From Spirochaetota bacterium (lineage in GTDB: Bacteria; Spirochaetota; Spirochaetia; Treponematales; Rectinemataceae): a stretch of 64,000 nucleotides of DNA. The notes below the pieces were generated by a model. It was not told the origin of the DNA, made no database searches, and saw only the letters and a list, made by a program, of their open reading frames with translations. This document shows positions 51,862-61,426 of the stretch, one piece after another. The stretch is from assembly GCA_026398595.1 (NCBI GenBank), contig JAPLSO010000048.1:1-64000 (forward strand), written 5' to 3'. Numbering within the stretch: the stretch's first letter is position 1; the number at the start of each line of letters is the position of its first letter. The position numbers were made by a program, and so were the translations under genes.

Positions 51862-51890
51862 AGTATCAAGCACATTCCGGAAACCGTCAA
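51862..51890 (-). promoter_or_regulatory. Promoter of the sugar transporter operon
   Basis: TTGACG (51885-51890), a 17-bp spacer and GATACT (51862-51867) lie on the minus strand, 40 bp before the ATG at 51821. The divergent rpiR gene starts 105 bp away; the region between may hold a shared operator, but I see no clear palindrome. Confidence 0.52.
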
Positions 51891-51994
51891 GTTCTGTTAT
51901 GAAATTTTTTTTCTTCCTACTGGCTATTTTTTTCACGATTGGCTTTACAAGTTCGGAAGACAATGCTACAACACAGGTGGGAGAAAACGGGATT

Positions 51995-52837
51995 ATGTCG
52001 GGTCAGAGCTGCATCTATCTCATCCATTCCCTCATGGATTCGTTCAGCGGGAAGGAGAGGACAGTTGCCGACCATATCCTCTCCCATCCCTCGGAAGCTG
52101 TGCATCCGAGCATTGAGGAACTCGCCGCCAATATCGGCGTCTCCGTCTCTACTCTCCTTCGCTTCGTCAAGAAGCTGGGATACGAAGGCTACCAGCAGTT
52201 CAGGATAGCCCTCGCCACCGAGACCATGGCGCCCGAATCCCGGTATTACGAGACAGCCCTGCCCGAATCCGGGGATTCGGTGGCTGCGGCTTTCGGGGCC
52301 GCCAGGAAAGCTCTCGACATGACCGAAAGGGTTCTGGATAGGGAGGTCCTGTCCGAGGTGGCCCGGATCGCCTGCAAAGCGCCCATTTTCTATATATTCG
52401 GCCTCGGCGGTTCGGGAATCGTGGCCGGGGACGCCGTCCACAAGTTCATCCGCTCGGGCCTCCATTGTCAGACAGCCCAGGATTTCCATCTCCAGCTGAT
52501 GATGGCATCCCAGGCGAAGAGCGGCGATTTCGCCCTCGTCATCTCCAATACAGGTGCGAACAAGGACAGTCTCGCCATTGTCGACATACTCAAGCGCTCT
52601 GGATGCAGGGTGGCCGCAATCACTACCTATGCCCGCTCGGCGCTCGCCCGGACGGCCGATTTTACCCTCCTGGCGGCGGCCCCCGGGGCTTCGGTCATTT
52701 CGGAGGCTTTTTCCGCCAGGATAGCCCATCTGACGATAATCGATGCGCTGTATATCGAGATCATGGAGATTCTGAAGGAAAAAGGGCTCGATAACGTGGA
52801 AAAGATGCGCTCAGCCATAGCGGGCAGACGTCTATAA
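51995..52837 (+). CDS. RpiR-family transcriptional regulator
   Basis: The 280-residue regulator has an N-terminal helix-turn-helix (PSIEELAANIGVSVSTLLRF, about 31-50) and a C-terminal SIS sugar-phosphate-binding domain (IFYIFGLGGSGIVAGDAVH and VISNTGANKDSLAIV). This pair senses a phosphosugar. The start ATG at 51995 gives the family length; longer upstream starts add a hydrophobic stretch that is not part of the family. It is the first gene of the catabolic operon and diverges from the transporter. Confidence 0.93.
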   Translation: MSGQSCIYLIHSLMDSFSGKERTVADHILSHPSEAVHPSIEELAANIGVSVSTLLRFVKKLGYEGYQQFRIALATETMAPESRYYETALPESGDSVAAAFGAARKALDMTERVLDREVLSEVARIACKAPIFYIFGLGGSGIVAGDAVHKFIRSGLHCQTAQDFHLQLMMASQAKSGDFALVISNTGANKDSLAIVDILKRSGCRVAAITTYARSALARTADFTLLAAAPGASVISEAFSARIAHLTIIDALYIEIMEILKEKGLDNVEKMRSAIAGRRL

Positions 52838-52857
52838 CCTAAAGAAAGGAGCTTGGC

Positions 52858-54309
52858 ATGAAAGCCGACATTGGACTGATCGGTCTGGCCGTGATGGGCG
52901 AGAACCTCGTCCTCAACATGGAGAGCAAGGGCTTCACGGTGGCCGTGTTCAACCGTACGACGAGCAAGGTGGACGAATTCCTTTCCGGGCGCGGGGCGGG
53001 AAAGAAGATTATCGGTACCCATTCCCTTGAGGAACTCGCAGAAAAGCTATCCAAACCGCGCAAGGTGATGATGATGGTCAAGGCCGGCCAGGCCGTGGAC
53101 GACACGATAGCCCAGCTTCTTTCGCACCTGGACTCGGGCGATATCGTCATCGACGGAGGCAATTCCAATTACGAGGACACGATGAGACGGGCTAAGGATC
53201 TCGAAGCCAAGGGCTTTCTCTTCGTCGGCTCGGGAGTTTCGGGCGGCGAGGAAGGAGCATTGAACGGTCCCTCACTCATGCCCGGCGGCTCTACCGCCGC
53301 GTGGCCCCAGATCAAGCCGATCTTTCAAGCTATCTCCGCCAAAGTCGAGGATGGGAGCCTCTGCTGCGACTGGGTGGGTTCGGACGGCGCGGGGCACTTC
53401 GTGAAAATGGTCCACAACGGCATCGAGTACGGGGACATGCAGCTGATCTCCGAGGTCTATCAGATCATGCGCGACAGGCTTAGGATGTCCGAGGACGAGA
53501 TGAGCCAGGTCTTCGCCGAATGGGACAAAGGCGATCTCGATTCCTATCTCGTCGAGATCACCCGCGACATCCTGAAATTCAAGGATGAGGACGGCAAACC
53601 TCTCGTCGGCCGGATTCTCGACACGGCGGGTCAGAAGGGGACAGGCAAATGGGCAGGCATAGCAGCCCTCAACTTTGGCGTCCCCCTCACGCTCATCGGC
53701 GAATCCGTTTTCGCCCGCTGCCTGTCGGCGGCCAAGGACGACAGGGTACTCGCCTCGAAAACCCTCGCGGGACCGGCGGTCAAACCCTTCTCCGGCGACA
53801 GGAAGACTTTTATCGCCGACCTGGGAGCGGCCCTCTACGCGGCTAAAGTCGTCTCCTACGCCCAGGGCTACCTTCTCATGGAGGAGGCAGCCAAAGAGCA
53901 TGGCTGGAAGCTGGATTTCGGCTCTATAGCCCTTTTGTGGCGCGGGGGCTGCATCATCCGAAGCGCTTTTTTAGGCAGGATAAAGGAAGCCTTCGACGCC
54001 GATCCTTCCCTGCGCAACCTCCTTCTCGCTCCCTTCTTCACAAAGAAGCTCGCCGCGAGCCAGACCAGCTGGAGGCGCGTGATTGCCGAATGCGCCCTTT
54101 CGGGCATACCGGCCCCCAGCCTCTACGCCGCCCTCTCCTACTACGATGGGGTGAGGACAGCCAGCCTGCCCGCCAACCTCATCCAGGCCCAGCGGGACTA
54201 CTTCGGCGCCCATACCTACGAAAGAACGGACCGCCCCAGGGGCGAGTTCCACCACACGAACTGGACGGGACATGGAGGCAGCACGGCAGCTTCCACCTAC
54301 AACGTCTGA
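52858..54309 (+). CDS. gnd: 6-phosphogluconate dehydrogenase, decarboxylating
   Basis: The 483-residue NADP enzyme converts 6-phosphogluconate to ribulose 5-phosphate. It has the dinucleotide motif GLAVMGENLVLNMESKGF, the substrate loop GVSGGEEGALNGPSLMPGG, the catalytic lysine in HFVKMVHNGIEY, and the C-terminal GG-loop near the end (HHTNWTGHGG). AAAGGAG precedes the ATG. Its place in a sugar-specific operon suggests a gluconate or pentose-phosphate route serving the imported sugar. Confidence 0.97.
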   Translation: MKADIGLIGLAVMGENLVLNMESKGFTVAVFNRTTSKVDEFLSGRGAGKKIIGTHSLEELAEKLSKPRKVMMMVKAGQAVDDTIAQLLSHLDSGDIVIDGGNSNYEDTMRRAKDLEAKGFLFVGSGVSGGEEGALNGPSLMPGGSTAAWPQIKPIFQAISAKVEDGSLCCDWVGSDGAGHFVKMVHNGIEYGDMQLISEVYQIMRDRLRMSEDEMSQVFAEWDKGDLDSYLVEITRDILKFKDEDGKPLVGRILDTAGQKGTGKWAGIAALNFGVPLTLIGESVFARCLSAAKDDRVLASKTLAGPAVKPFSGDRKTFIADLGAALYAAKVVSYAQGYLLMEEAAKEHGWKLDFGSIALLWRGGCIIRSAFLGRIKEAFDADPSLRNLLLAPFFTKKLAASQTSWRRVIAECALSGIPAPSLYAALSYYDGVRTASLPANLIQAQRDYFGAHTYERTDRPRGEFHHTNWTGHGGSTAASTYNV

Positions 54310-54321
54310 AGGAGGCCCACG

Positions 54322-55407
54322 ATGAAGAGCCTGAGTATTCCAGCCAAGAACGTCGAATCCATAGATTTCCTCGCCCTGGGCGCCCTTGTCACGCGGCTGG
54401 ACCCGGGGATAGTGCCTTTCGGCTTCGCCGACAGCTATCAGATCCACGTCTCGGGCGGCGAGTTCAACGTAGCGGCCAACCTGGCCCGCTGCTTCGGTCT
54501 GTCGACGGCTATAGCCAGCGCCATGGTCGACTACCCCATAGGCGCCAAGGTCGAGGCCGAAGTCCGGAAGATGAACGTCCGTCCGATCTACAGGCGCTTC
54601 AAGCACGACGGGGTCAGGGGGCCGAACATCGCCCAGGTCTGGTCGGACCGGGGCCAGGGCGTTCGCGCTCCCGTCGTCTTCTATAATAGGGCGAACGAGG
54701 CCGCGGCCCTCCTTGCGCCGGGCGACTTCGACTGGGATGCTCTCTTTTCCAAAGGTCTGCGCTGGTTCCACTCGGGCGGGATCTTCGCCGCCCTCTCGCC
54801 CACCACCCCCGAGCTCGTCATCGAGGCTATGAAGGCGGCCAGAAGGTCGGGGGCAGTTGTATCCTTCGACCTCAACTACCGCGCCAAACTCTGGTCGGCC
54901 AACGGCTCCTCGGCATCGGCGCCGGAGATACTCGGCCGCATCGCCGAACAGGTCGACGTCCTCGTCGGCAACGAGGAAGACCTCCAGCTCGGCTTAGGCC
55001 TCAAGGGCCCGGACATCAAGGCCACGTCCAAGCTCGATCCAGAGGCTTTTTATCGGACCATCGACGAGGTGAATAGCCGCTGGCCCAACGTGAAGGCCGT
55101 GGCTACCACCCTGCGCGACGTGAAATCCACGAACCGCCACCTCTGGAGCGCCGTGCTCTGGCTCGAAGGGGAGCGCTATGCCGCCCCGATGACCGAACTC
55201 GATGTCTACGACAGAGTGGGCGGGGGGGACGGCTTCGCGGCGGGTCTCATCTACGGCCTCCTCGAGGGCAAGGAACCCCAGGAAGCCCTCAACCTGGGCT
55301 GGGCTCATGGAGCCCTCCTGACCACCTTCCCCGGCGATACGACCATGGCCACCCTGGACCAGGTCGTCGCTTTCTCGAAGGGCGGTTCGGCCCGCATCCA
55401 GCGGTAG
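54322..55407 (+). CDS. PfkB-family sugar kinase (KdgK-like)
   Basis: The 361-residue kinase has the PfkB first motif SGGEFNVAANLARCFG, the second segment VSFDLNYRAKLW, and the ATP-site GGGDGFAAGLIYGLLEG with the catalytic aspartate. Sequence style is closest to 2-dehydro-3-deoxygluconate kinases, but the substrate is inferred only. It follows gnd by 12 bp; together they suggest a hexonate or ketodeoxyhexonate pathway. Confidence 0.92.
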   Translation: MKSLSIPAKNVESIDFLALGALVTRLDPGIVPFGFADSYQIHVSGGEFNVAANLARCFGLSTAIASAMVDYPIGAKVEAEVRKMNVRPIYRRFKHDGVRGPNIAQVWSDRGQGVRAPVVFYNRANEAAALLAPGDFDWDALFSKGLRWFHSGGIFAALSPTTPELVIEAMKAARRSGAVVSFDLNYRAKLWSANGSSASAPEILGRIAEQVDVLVGNEEDLQLGLGLKGPDIKATSKLDPEAFYRTIDEVNSRWPNVKAVATTLRDVKSTNRHLWSAVLWLEGERYAAPMTELDVYDRVGGGDGFAAGLIYGLLEGKEPQEALNLGWAHGALLTTFPGDTTMATLDQVVAFSKGGSARIQR

Positions 55408-55432
55408 GTAGAGGGTTTTCACAGGAGGACCC

Positions 55433-56470
55433 ATGAAGGCATTGGTGCTCGAGGAATATGGAAAGTTCGTCTACCGGGATTATCCCGATCCATTCCTGCG
55501 CGGTCCTGACGATGTCATCGTCAGGGTCAGGGCCGCCGCTATCTGCGGCTCGGACGTACACGGCATGGACGGTTCGACAGGCAGGCGCATCCCCCCTATC
55601 GTCATGGGTCACGAGGCTTCAGGGGAAATCGTCGAGGCCGGCGCCGCCGTAAAAGCCTTCAAGGTCGGCGATCGCGTCACCTTCGATTCCACGGAGTACT
55701 GCGGGATCTGTTTCCATTGCCGCAGGGGCGAAGTCAATCTCTGCGACAACCGCCGTGTCCTCGGGGTTTCGTGTGCCGACTACAGGCGCGACGGGGCCTT
55801 CGCCGAATACATAGCCCTGCCCGAAAGGATTCTGTACCGGATGCCCGAACAGCTCAACTTCGTCGGCGCGTCCCTGGCTGAACCGGCAGCCGTGGCCGCC
55901 CATGCCGCTTCGATAACGCCCATCGCCCTCGGCGACTCCATCGCCGTAGTCGGGGCTGGCCTTATCGGACTTCTTCTCATACAAATACTAAGGGCTAACG
56001 CATCGGGAAGGATTCTCGCCCTGGAAACGGACCCTGCGCGCAGAGCCGCGGCCCTCGCGGCAGGCGCTGACCAAGCTCTCGACCCCGCCGATCCCGGCGC
56101 CCAGCGGGAACTCCTCGCCCTGTCCGCAGGCAGAGGCTTCGACCGGGTCTTCGAGGCTGTAGGGGCGTCGGCGCCTATCGCGACCGCGATAGGCGCCGCG
56201 CGGAAGGGAGGCTCGGTGACCCTTATCGGCAACGCGAGCCCCAAAGTCGAAATCCCCCTCCAGAGCGTGGTGACGCGACAGATTTCCCTCCTCGGATCCT
56301 GCGCGACGGCCGGCGAGTATCCCCTCGTCCTTGATCTTTTATCCAGAAAGAAGATCGACACGCGGTTGATCGTCAGCGCGACGGCGCCCCTTGCCGAGGG
56401 AGCGTCCTGGTTCTCCCGCCTCTACGCGCGAGAGCGGGGACTCCTCAAGGTTGTCCTGGAACCCTCATGA
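55433..56470 (+). CDS. Zinc-containing polyol/alcohol dehydrogenase
   Basis: The 345-residue medium-chain dehydrogenase has the catalytic zinc ligands ICGSDVHGMD and MGHEASGEIV, the structural-zinc cysteines CGICFHCRRGEVNLC and the NAD-binding loop VVGAGLIGLLL. It is near the sorbitol/galactitol-phosphate dehydrogenase group; the polyol is not known. A GGAGG lies before the ATG at 55433. Confidence 0.93.
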   Translation: MKALVLEEYGKFVYRDYPDPFLRGPDDVIVRVRAAAICGSDVHGMDGSTGRRIPPIVMGHEASGEIVEAGAAVKAFKVGDRVTFDSTEYCGICFHCRRGEVNLCDNRRVLGVSCADYRRDGAFAEYIALPERILYRMPEQLNFVGASLAEPAAVAAHAASITPIALGDSIAVVGAGLIGLLLIQILRANASGRILALETDPARRAAALAAGADQALDPADPGAQRELLALSAGRGFDRVFEAVGASAPIATAIGAARKGGSVTLIGNASPKVEIPLQSVVTRQISLLGSCATAGEYPLVLDLLSRKKIDTRLIVSATAPLAEGASWFSRLYARERGLLKVVLEPS

Positions 56471-57540
56471 AAAAACTGAAGTTTGGGCTCTACGGCTACG
56501 GTAAAGTCGCCGAACTCCATGCCAAGGCGTTGGCGGCGAGTTCCAAAGCCAAGCTCGTATCGGTATGCGGGAGAGACCGCACGAAGGCGGCGGCATTCGC
56601 GTCCGCCTGGGGTATCGAGTCCAGGGAGAATCCGGCCGAGATGGCACTTAAGGACGGCGTCGAAGCCGTCATCGTCACGACTCCTCATCCTCTTCACGCG
56701 GTCCATTCCCTGGAAGCCCTGGCTGCCGGCATCAACGTTCTCGTCGAAAAGCCCATGGCACTCAAAGTGGCTGACTGCGACGCCATGCTTGCGGCCGCCG
56801 CATCCAGGGGGCTCAGACTCGGCGTCGTGAGCCAGCGGCGGTGGTATCCCTCGGCGATGCGGATCCGGCGAGCCATCGACGAAGGCAAGCTGGGCAGGCC
56901 CCTCCTCGGGCAGATCAGCATCCTCGGCTGGCGCGACGAGGAGTACTACAAATCGGATCCCTGGAGAGGTTCCTGGTCGGGAGAGGGAGGAGGCGTCATC
57001 GTCAACCAGGCCCCCCATCAATTCGACCTCCTGGCCTGGTTTATGGGCCCCGTGGCTTCGGTGGCCGGGAGCTGGATCAACGCCAGCCACCCCTTCATCG
57101 AAGTGGACGACAGCGCGGCCGCCGTCCTGCGCTTCGAGAGCGGCGGCCTCGGCTCTGTCTTCGTCTCCAACTCCCAGAAGCCAGGCATCCACGCCAAGGT
57201 TCACATCCACGGCAGTTCGGGAGCCTCGGCCGGAGTCAAGACCGACGGAGGCGCCATGTTCATCGCAGGTCGTTCCGGAATCGCGGAGCCTCCCTACAAC
57301 GACCTCTGGACGATCCCGGGGGAAGAGGACCTTTTAGCGGGCTGGAGGAAGGAGGATGCGGCATATTTCGCCGGCATAGACGCCACCTGGCATTTCTTCC
57401 GGATCCAGATAGACGACTTCGCCGAAGCTCTCAAGGCGGGGCACGAACCCTTCGTTACCGGGAAAGATGGAAGGGAGACCGTCAAGATCATGGAAGGCAT
57501 CTACCGCTCCATGGCCGAAAACCGTATCGTGGAATACTGA
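56467..57540 (+). CDS. Gfo/Idh/MocA-family dehydrogenase
   Basis: The 357-residue oxidoreductase has the N-terminal Rossmann motif GLYGYGKVAELHAKAL, the EKPMALK catalytic-lysine motif (about residue 95) and the domain with GGGVIVNQAPHQFDLLAW containing the catalytic histidine. These enzymes oxidise sugars or inositol derivatives with NAD(P). ATG overlaps the preceding stop (ATGA). It is the last gene of the sugar operon. Confidence 0.94.
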   Translation: MKKLKFGLYGYGKVAELHAKALAASSKAKLVSVCGRDRTKAAAFASAWGIESRENPAEMALKDGVEAVIVTTPHPLHAVHSLEALAAGINVLVEKPMALKVADCDAMLAAAASRGLRLGVVSQRRWYPSAMRIRRAIDEGKLGRPLLGQISILGWRDEEYYKSDPWRGSWSGEGGGVIVNQAPHQFDLLAWFMGPVASVAGSWINASHPFIEVDDSAAAVLRFESGGLGSVFVSNSQKPGIHAKVHIHGSSGASAGVKTDGGAMFIAGRSGIAEPPYNDLWTIPGEEDLLAGWRKEDAAYFAGIDATWHFFRIQIDDFAEALKAGHEPFVTGKDGRETVKIMEGIYRSMAENRIVEY

Positions 57541-57557
57541 CCGCTGCGGACGCGGGG

Positions 57558-60500
57558 TTAGCTTTCTTCGTTTTCCTTTTCCGTGGGAAACTTTGCCTTT
57601 ATGGAGTCCACGATCTTCATCAAATATTCCCTGTCCTCTCCCCGGAAATCGATCTTGGGAACCAGGCGCGAGAAGAAGGGCTTCACGAAATGCTCCATCC
57701 TCGAAGTCTGGGTCTCGTACTCCGAATCGTGGTCCATCATCATCACTGTGCATGAGAGAGGCCTGTTGTAGTAGCCGATGATGGTGAAGCCCAGCTTCTC
57801 GTACATTTTGATGAGCTTGGCCTCGTCCGTGAACACGTCCAGGAAGATCTTCCTCGCCCCGCGGGATCGCGCGTAGAGGTAGGCCAAGGTCATGATGCTG
57901 AAAGGAATGATGCTGGCCCGCTCTTCCCTCACGACGGCGAGGCGGTCGATCTCGGCGTAGCTCGAACCGTCCATGTACGCGCTGATGTCGAAGTTTTCCT
58001 GGATGGGAATGGACTGGCTTTTCTCGCTGAAATGGAGACTCGATGTACCCACGGGCTGTAGCCCTTTGTAGGCCAGAACATGAAAGGCCTTTTCATCCTC
58101 TTTACGCCTTATGGTCTCTTCCTTATAACCCTTTTCACCGACGAGAACCTTGCGCTGGATGAAGAAACTGTCCTCGAGCTCCCGGGAATCGACGGCATGC
58201 ACGAAGCGAATCCTGCTCCGCTCCTGGTTGGCGGCGGGGAGGATGATGGTGAAGGTCGTCCCCTCGCCCTCCTGAGTATCCAGAATGATCCTGCCGCCCA
58301 GCTTGGAGATGATGTGGTAGGCGATACTGAGGCCCAGGCCCGTGCCCGCCCCCGGCTCCTTTGTCGTAAAGAAGGGGTTGAAAACTTTGTCGAGGTTCTG
58401 CTTCTCGATGCCCTTGCCCGTGTCCTGGACGGTCACGACGATGTCGTAGTCCTCCTGGGATACGTTAAGGCTCAGGATGCCATCGGAGTTCATCGCCTGT
58501 ACGGCGTTCACCACGAGATTGAGGAAGACCTGCTGGAGTTCGGTAGCGTTGGCTTGGATTTCGCTCGTCTGGTTGTAGTTCTTCCTCACGGTGATGTTGC
58601 CGAAGTCGATGCCGCGCATCGCGAGCTTCAGCGAGTTCTCCAGGACAGTCACCACCGAGACCATCTCGGGCAGGCTCATCGTCTTCCGCGAATAGACCAT
58701 GAGATCGTGGATAACCTCGGCCGCGTTCTGGGCATAGCGGATGATGTCCTGCGTGTATTCCTGGAGCTTGGAACCCTCAGGGGCCTCGGGCAGCATGAGG
58801 TCAGCCGTCCCCAGTATGGCCCCGAGGGGATTATTGATCTCGTGGGCTATGCCCGAGACGAGGGTTCCGATGCCTGCCAGCTTCTCGGATTGGATCAGTT
58901 CCTCCTGAAGGGTTTTCTGCTTCGTTATGTCCTGAAAAAACTCCAGGAATAATAGAGGTGAATCCTTGGGCACGGTTATCGGGTAGAAGTTAAGGGCAAA
59001 GTCGAGGCGACCCTTGGCGTCCTGGCGCTCGGAGGTGAAGGGCATACGCGTATGGAGGCAGTCCTGGGCCATACACTCGATGCAGGGTCTATCCCTGTTG
59101 AAAAAGGCCTTATAGCACTTGCTTCCTATAAGCTCTTCCTCCGATCGTTCGAAATACCTCCGCGCCGCGAAGTTGGCCGCGACGATGCTGTAATTTATGT
59201 CTTGGATGGAAATGGGCGTCGTTATGCCGTTGAAGAAGGCGTCGAGTTTGTTTCTACTGAGGGCAAGCTCGTTGTTGGTATGCTGAAGCCGCTTCTGCTG
59301 GAGTTTGAGGCGTTCGAAGGTAATGGCGTTCTCAAGGGCGACGGAGCACTGGTCGCCGAGGAGCTGGAGCGTTTCCGTATCATACTGGTTGTAATAGTCC
59401 TTGTCCGTCCTCGGCCCCAGGATGAGGAAGCCATTGAGCCGCTCCTTGAACCTGAGGGGTAAGATGAGCGTCGCCTCGACGACCTTCGTCACGCCGTCTT
59501 TCTCGAGGTTGATAGCGAGAATCCCCTGTTGATTGGTGACGAGATCGCCGTTTTCCTTTCTCGAGCCCTGATGGTGGAGGACGTTGAACTTGAGAAGTTC
59601 ATCGCCCTTCTGGAGGATGATGGAATCGTTGTAGCCGTTGAGGATTTCCTTCCCGTACGGCACATTGGAAGCAGCGTTGAGGCGGAAGTTACGTGAGCCG
59701 TAATCGTTGACGAGCATGAAAGCCCATTCCAGGCTGAAGGATGAGATGATCTTGTCGATCGTCAGGCTGCCCAGCATTTCGAGGTCGACGATGGACGTAA
59801 GGCTCGTCGAGAACTTCCTCAGGCTTTGGTAGTAGGTGAAGGTCTTGCCCCCGTACACCCGTTCCAGGAAGTTAAGGATGGTCGTTCGCAAGGGGGAGAG
59901 GATGAGGGAGGAGAAAAGGCCGAGGATGACGGAGATACCCACCACCTTCGAGAAGCCCAGGGGCCCGTCGAGGCGGAAAAGAACGACGAAGATCCCGACG
60001 AAAATGAAAGCACTGATGATGGTGACGAATAGGGTCAGGATGATGCGGAGGACGATCGAAGAATAGTGGACGAGGCGGTATTTGTAGACGGCGAAGAAGA
60101 TGATGGCGGCGTTGATCGTGTTCGTGAAGATGTCGATCGGATACTTGCCTAAGGGGTCGTAAAGGTTTGTGGCAATGCCTATGAGCATGATGCCAACGCC
60201 GACTGACACCAGACGCAAGGTTTTACGTTTAAATTTGTCCTTGCTGATCGACAACTCGCGGGCCATGAGGATAATCGCGAGGATGAGGTAGAAATAGGAG
60301 AGGGAATAGGCGATGAAGGCTCCCCCGCCCAACTTGTACTGGAACCCGCTCTCGTCGAAATAGGCGGCAACGACGATCCTTCCCGTAACATTGAGATAGA
60401 GAAGGGCAATATATATCAGGTAGCCTATGCTGACAAAAATATTATATCGCCGTTTTTCCGTTCCGGTCAGGTAGATGAGGGTTCCCAGGATGGAGATGGG

Positions 60501-60728
60501 CCCGCCCAAGAGGCCCACGAGCATGATTTTGTTCCAGATAAAGGGGGTGAAGAGGGGGGCATCGGCGTGCATCATGAAGGAGCCGAAACTCCACAAGGCC
60601 ATGAAGCCCATATAGATGAGGAATGAAAAGTTTATCTTCTCTTTTCTGCTGGAAAGGCCGAATAGGATGAAAGGAATATAAATCACAAATGAAAGCGCTG
60701 GGATCAGCGACGAAACATTCCACCTCAT
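57558..60728 (-). CDS. Membrane histidine kinase fused to a C-terminal GNAT/FeeM-like acyltransferase
   Basis: Domain order over 1056 residues: 7-8 membrane helices (about 8-280); a GAF-like region (about 300-475); a PAS domain (about 495-605) with four cysteines near 538, 549, 552 and 557; a histidine-kinase core with H629 in [13 protein letters not shown]741 in [17 protein letters not shown] and GTGLGLSI; then from about 838 a separate domain with [30 protein letters not shown] and [20 protein letters not shown], ending about 1000. The last part has the GNAT fold layout of N-acyl amino-acid synthases (FeeM type) or autoinducer-synthase relatives. A kinase carrying such an enzyme is unusual. 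It is a single gene; the damaged HD-GYP response regulator nearby may be its partner. Confidence 0.82.
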   Translation of the reverse strand: MRWNVSSLIPALSFVIYIPFILFGLSSRKEKINFSFLIYMGFMALWSFGSFMMHADAPLFTPFIWNKIMLVGLLGGPISILGTLIYLTGTEKRRYNIFVSIGYLIYIALLYLNVTGRIVVAAYFDESGFQYKLGGGAFIAYSLSYFYLILAIILMARELSISKDKFKRKTLRLVSVGVGIMLIGIATNLYDPLGKYPIDIFTNTINAAIIFFAVYKYRLVHYSSIVLRIILTLFVTIISAFIFVGIFVVLFRLDGPLGFSKVVGISVILGLFSSLILSPLRTTILNFLERVYGGKTFTYYQSLRKFSTSLTSIVDLEMLGSLTIDKIISSFSLEWAFMLVNDYGSRNFRLNAASNVPYGKEILNGYNDSIILQKGDELLKFNVLHHQGSRKENGDLVTNQQGILAINLEKDGVTKVVEATLILPLRFKERLNGFLILGPRTDKDYYNQYDTETLQLLGDQCSVALENAITFERLKLQQKRLQHTNNELALSRNKLDAFFNGITTPISIQDINYSIVAANFAARRYFERSEEELIGSKCYKAFFNRDRPCIECMAQDCLHTRMPFTSERQDAKGRLDFALNFYPITVPKDSPLLFLEFFQDITKQKTLQEELIQSEKLAGIGTLVSGIAHEINNPLGAILGTADLMLPEAPEGSKLQEYTQDIIRYAQNAAEVIHDLMVYSRKTMSLPEMVSVVTVLENSLKLAMRGIDFGNITVRKNYNQTSEIQANATELQQVFLNLVVNAVQAMNSDGILSLNVSQEDYDIVVTVQDTGKGIEKQNLDKVFNPFFTTKEPGAGTGLGLSIAYHIISKLGGRIILDTQEGEGTTFTIILPAANQERSRIRFVHAVDSRELEDSFFIQRKVLVGEKGYKEETIRRKEDEKAFHVLAYKGLQPVGTSSLHFSEKSQSIPIQENFDISAYMDGSSYAEIDRLAVVREERASIIPFSIMTLAYLYARSRGARKIFLDVFTDEAKLIKMYEKLGFTIIGYYNRPLSCTVMMMDHDSEYETQTSRMEHFVKPFFSRLVPKIDFRGEDREYLMKIVDSIKAKFPTEKENEES

Positions 60729-60783
60729 CTATGTTCCTTTATATTGGCCCCTGAACTAGTAAAATCCAGGATACCATAGCATA

Positions 60784-61407
60784 ATGGAAAAGCCAATGGT
60801 ACTCAATTCGTGCATACTTGCGGGTTTTTTCCTGCTCTTCGCCGCCGACCTGCTCCGCGTCAAGCGCTCTCTTGGGACTGCCCAGGTGCTTGATGGCCTG
60901 GGCTACACCGCAATCGTCCTCGCTCTTCTCCATCTCGCCTTCGTGCCTGGACCTTCCTGGCCGCTTGCCGCGGGAGGCTCCGAACTCCGTCCCCGGCTCA
61001 TGGGGAGCGCGGCTGTTCTGGTCCTAGGTATCGCCGCCATCATTTCAGCCCTCCTCCTCCTCTGGTCTGTCTTCATCGAAATCGAGTGGATACGGAAGAA
61101 GCGCAGGTTCGGTCCGGAGATAATCATAGATTCGGGGACCTACGGGCTCTGTCGGCACCCCGGTTTCTGGTGGCTCTCCTTCCTCGTCCTCTTCCTCGGC
61201 ATTCTCGGGGGTTTTAAGCGTTATTTTTTATCCATGATCCTTCTGGTAGGCCTGGATTTTCTCCTCGTTTTCATCCAGGATCGCTATGTATTCCCCAAGG
61301 TTTTCAAGGGCTATAAGGAATACCAGAAGAAAGTCCCCTTCCTGATACCCCGCAGGGGCGGACGGCTGCCGTGGAAGACCGGCGAAGATGGCAAGGGACG
61401 AAATTGA
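60784..61407 (+). CDS. Small membrane methyltransferase (isoprenylcysteine/phospholipid type)
   Basis: The 207-residue protein has about five membrane helices and the C-terminal motif YGLCRHPGFWWLSFLVLF followed by FKGYKEYQKKVPFLIPRR, which is the ICMT/PEMT (methyltransferase family) signature that binds S-adenosylmethionine. The substrate is unknown. It is divergent from the kinase gene, and its end overlaps the upstream start choices of the response-regulator gene, so the two are probably co-transcribed. Confidence 0.8.
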   Translation: MEKPMVLNSCILAGFFLLFAADLLRVKRSLGTAQVLDGLGYTAIVLALLHLAFVPGPSWPLAAGGSELRPRLMGSAAVLVLGIAAIISALLLLWSVFIEIEWIRKKRRFGPEIIIDSGTYGLCRHPGFWWLSFLVLFLGILGGFKRYFLSMILLVGLDFLLVFIQDRYVFPKVFKGYKEYQKKVPFLIPRRGGRLPWKTGEDGKGRN

Positions 61408-61426
61408 TCGAGGACGGAAGGTAGCA

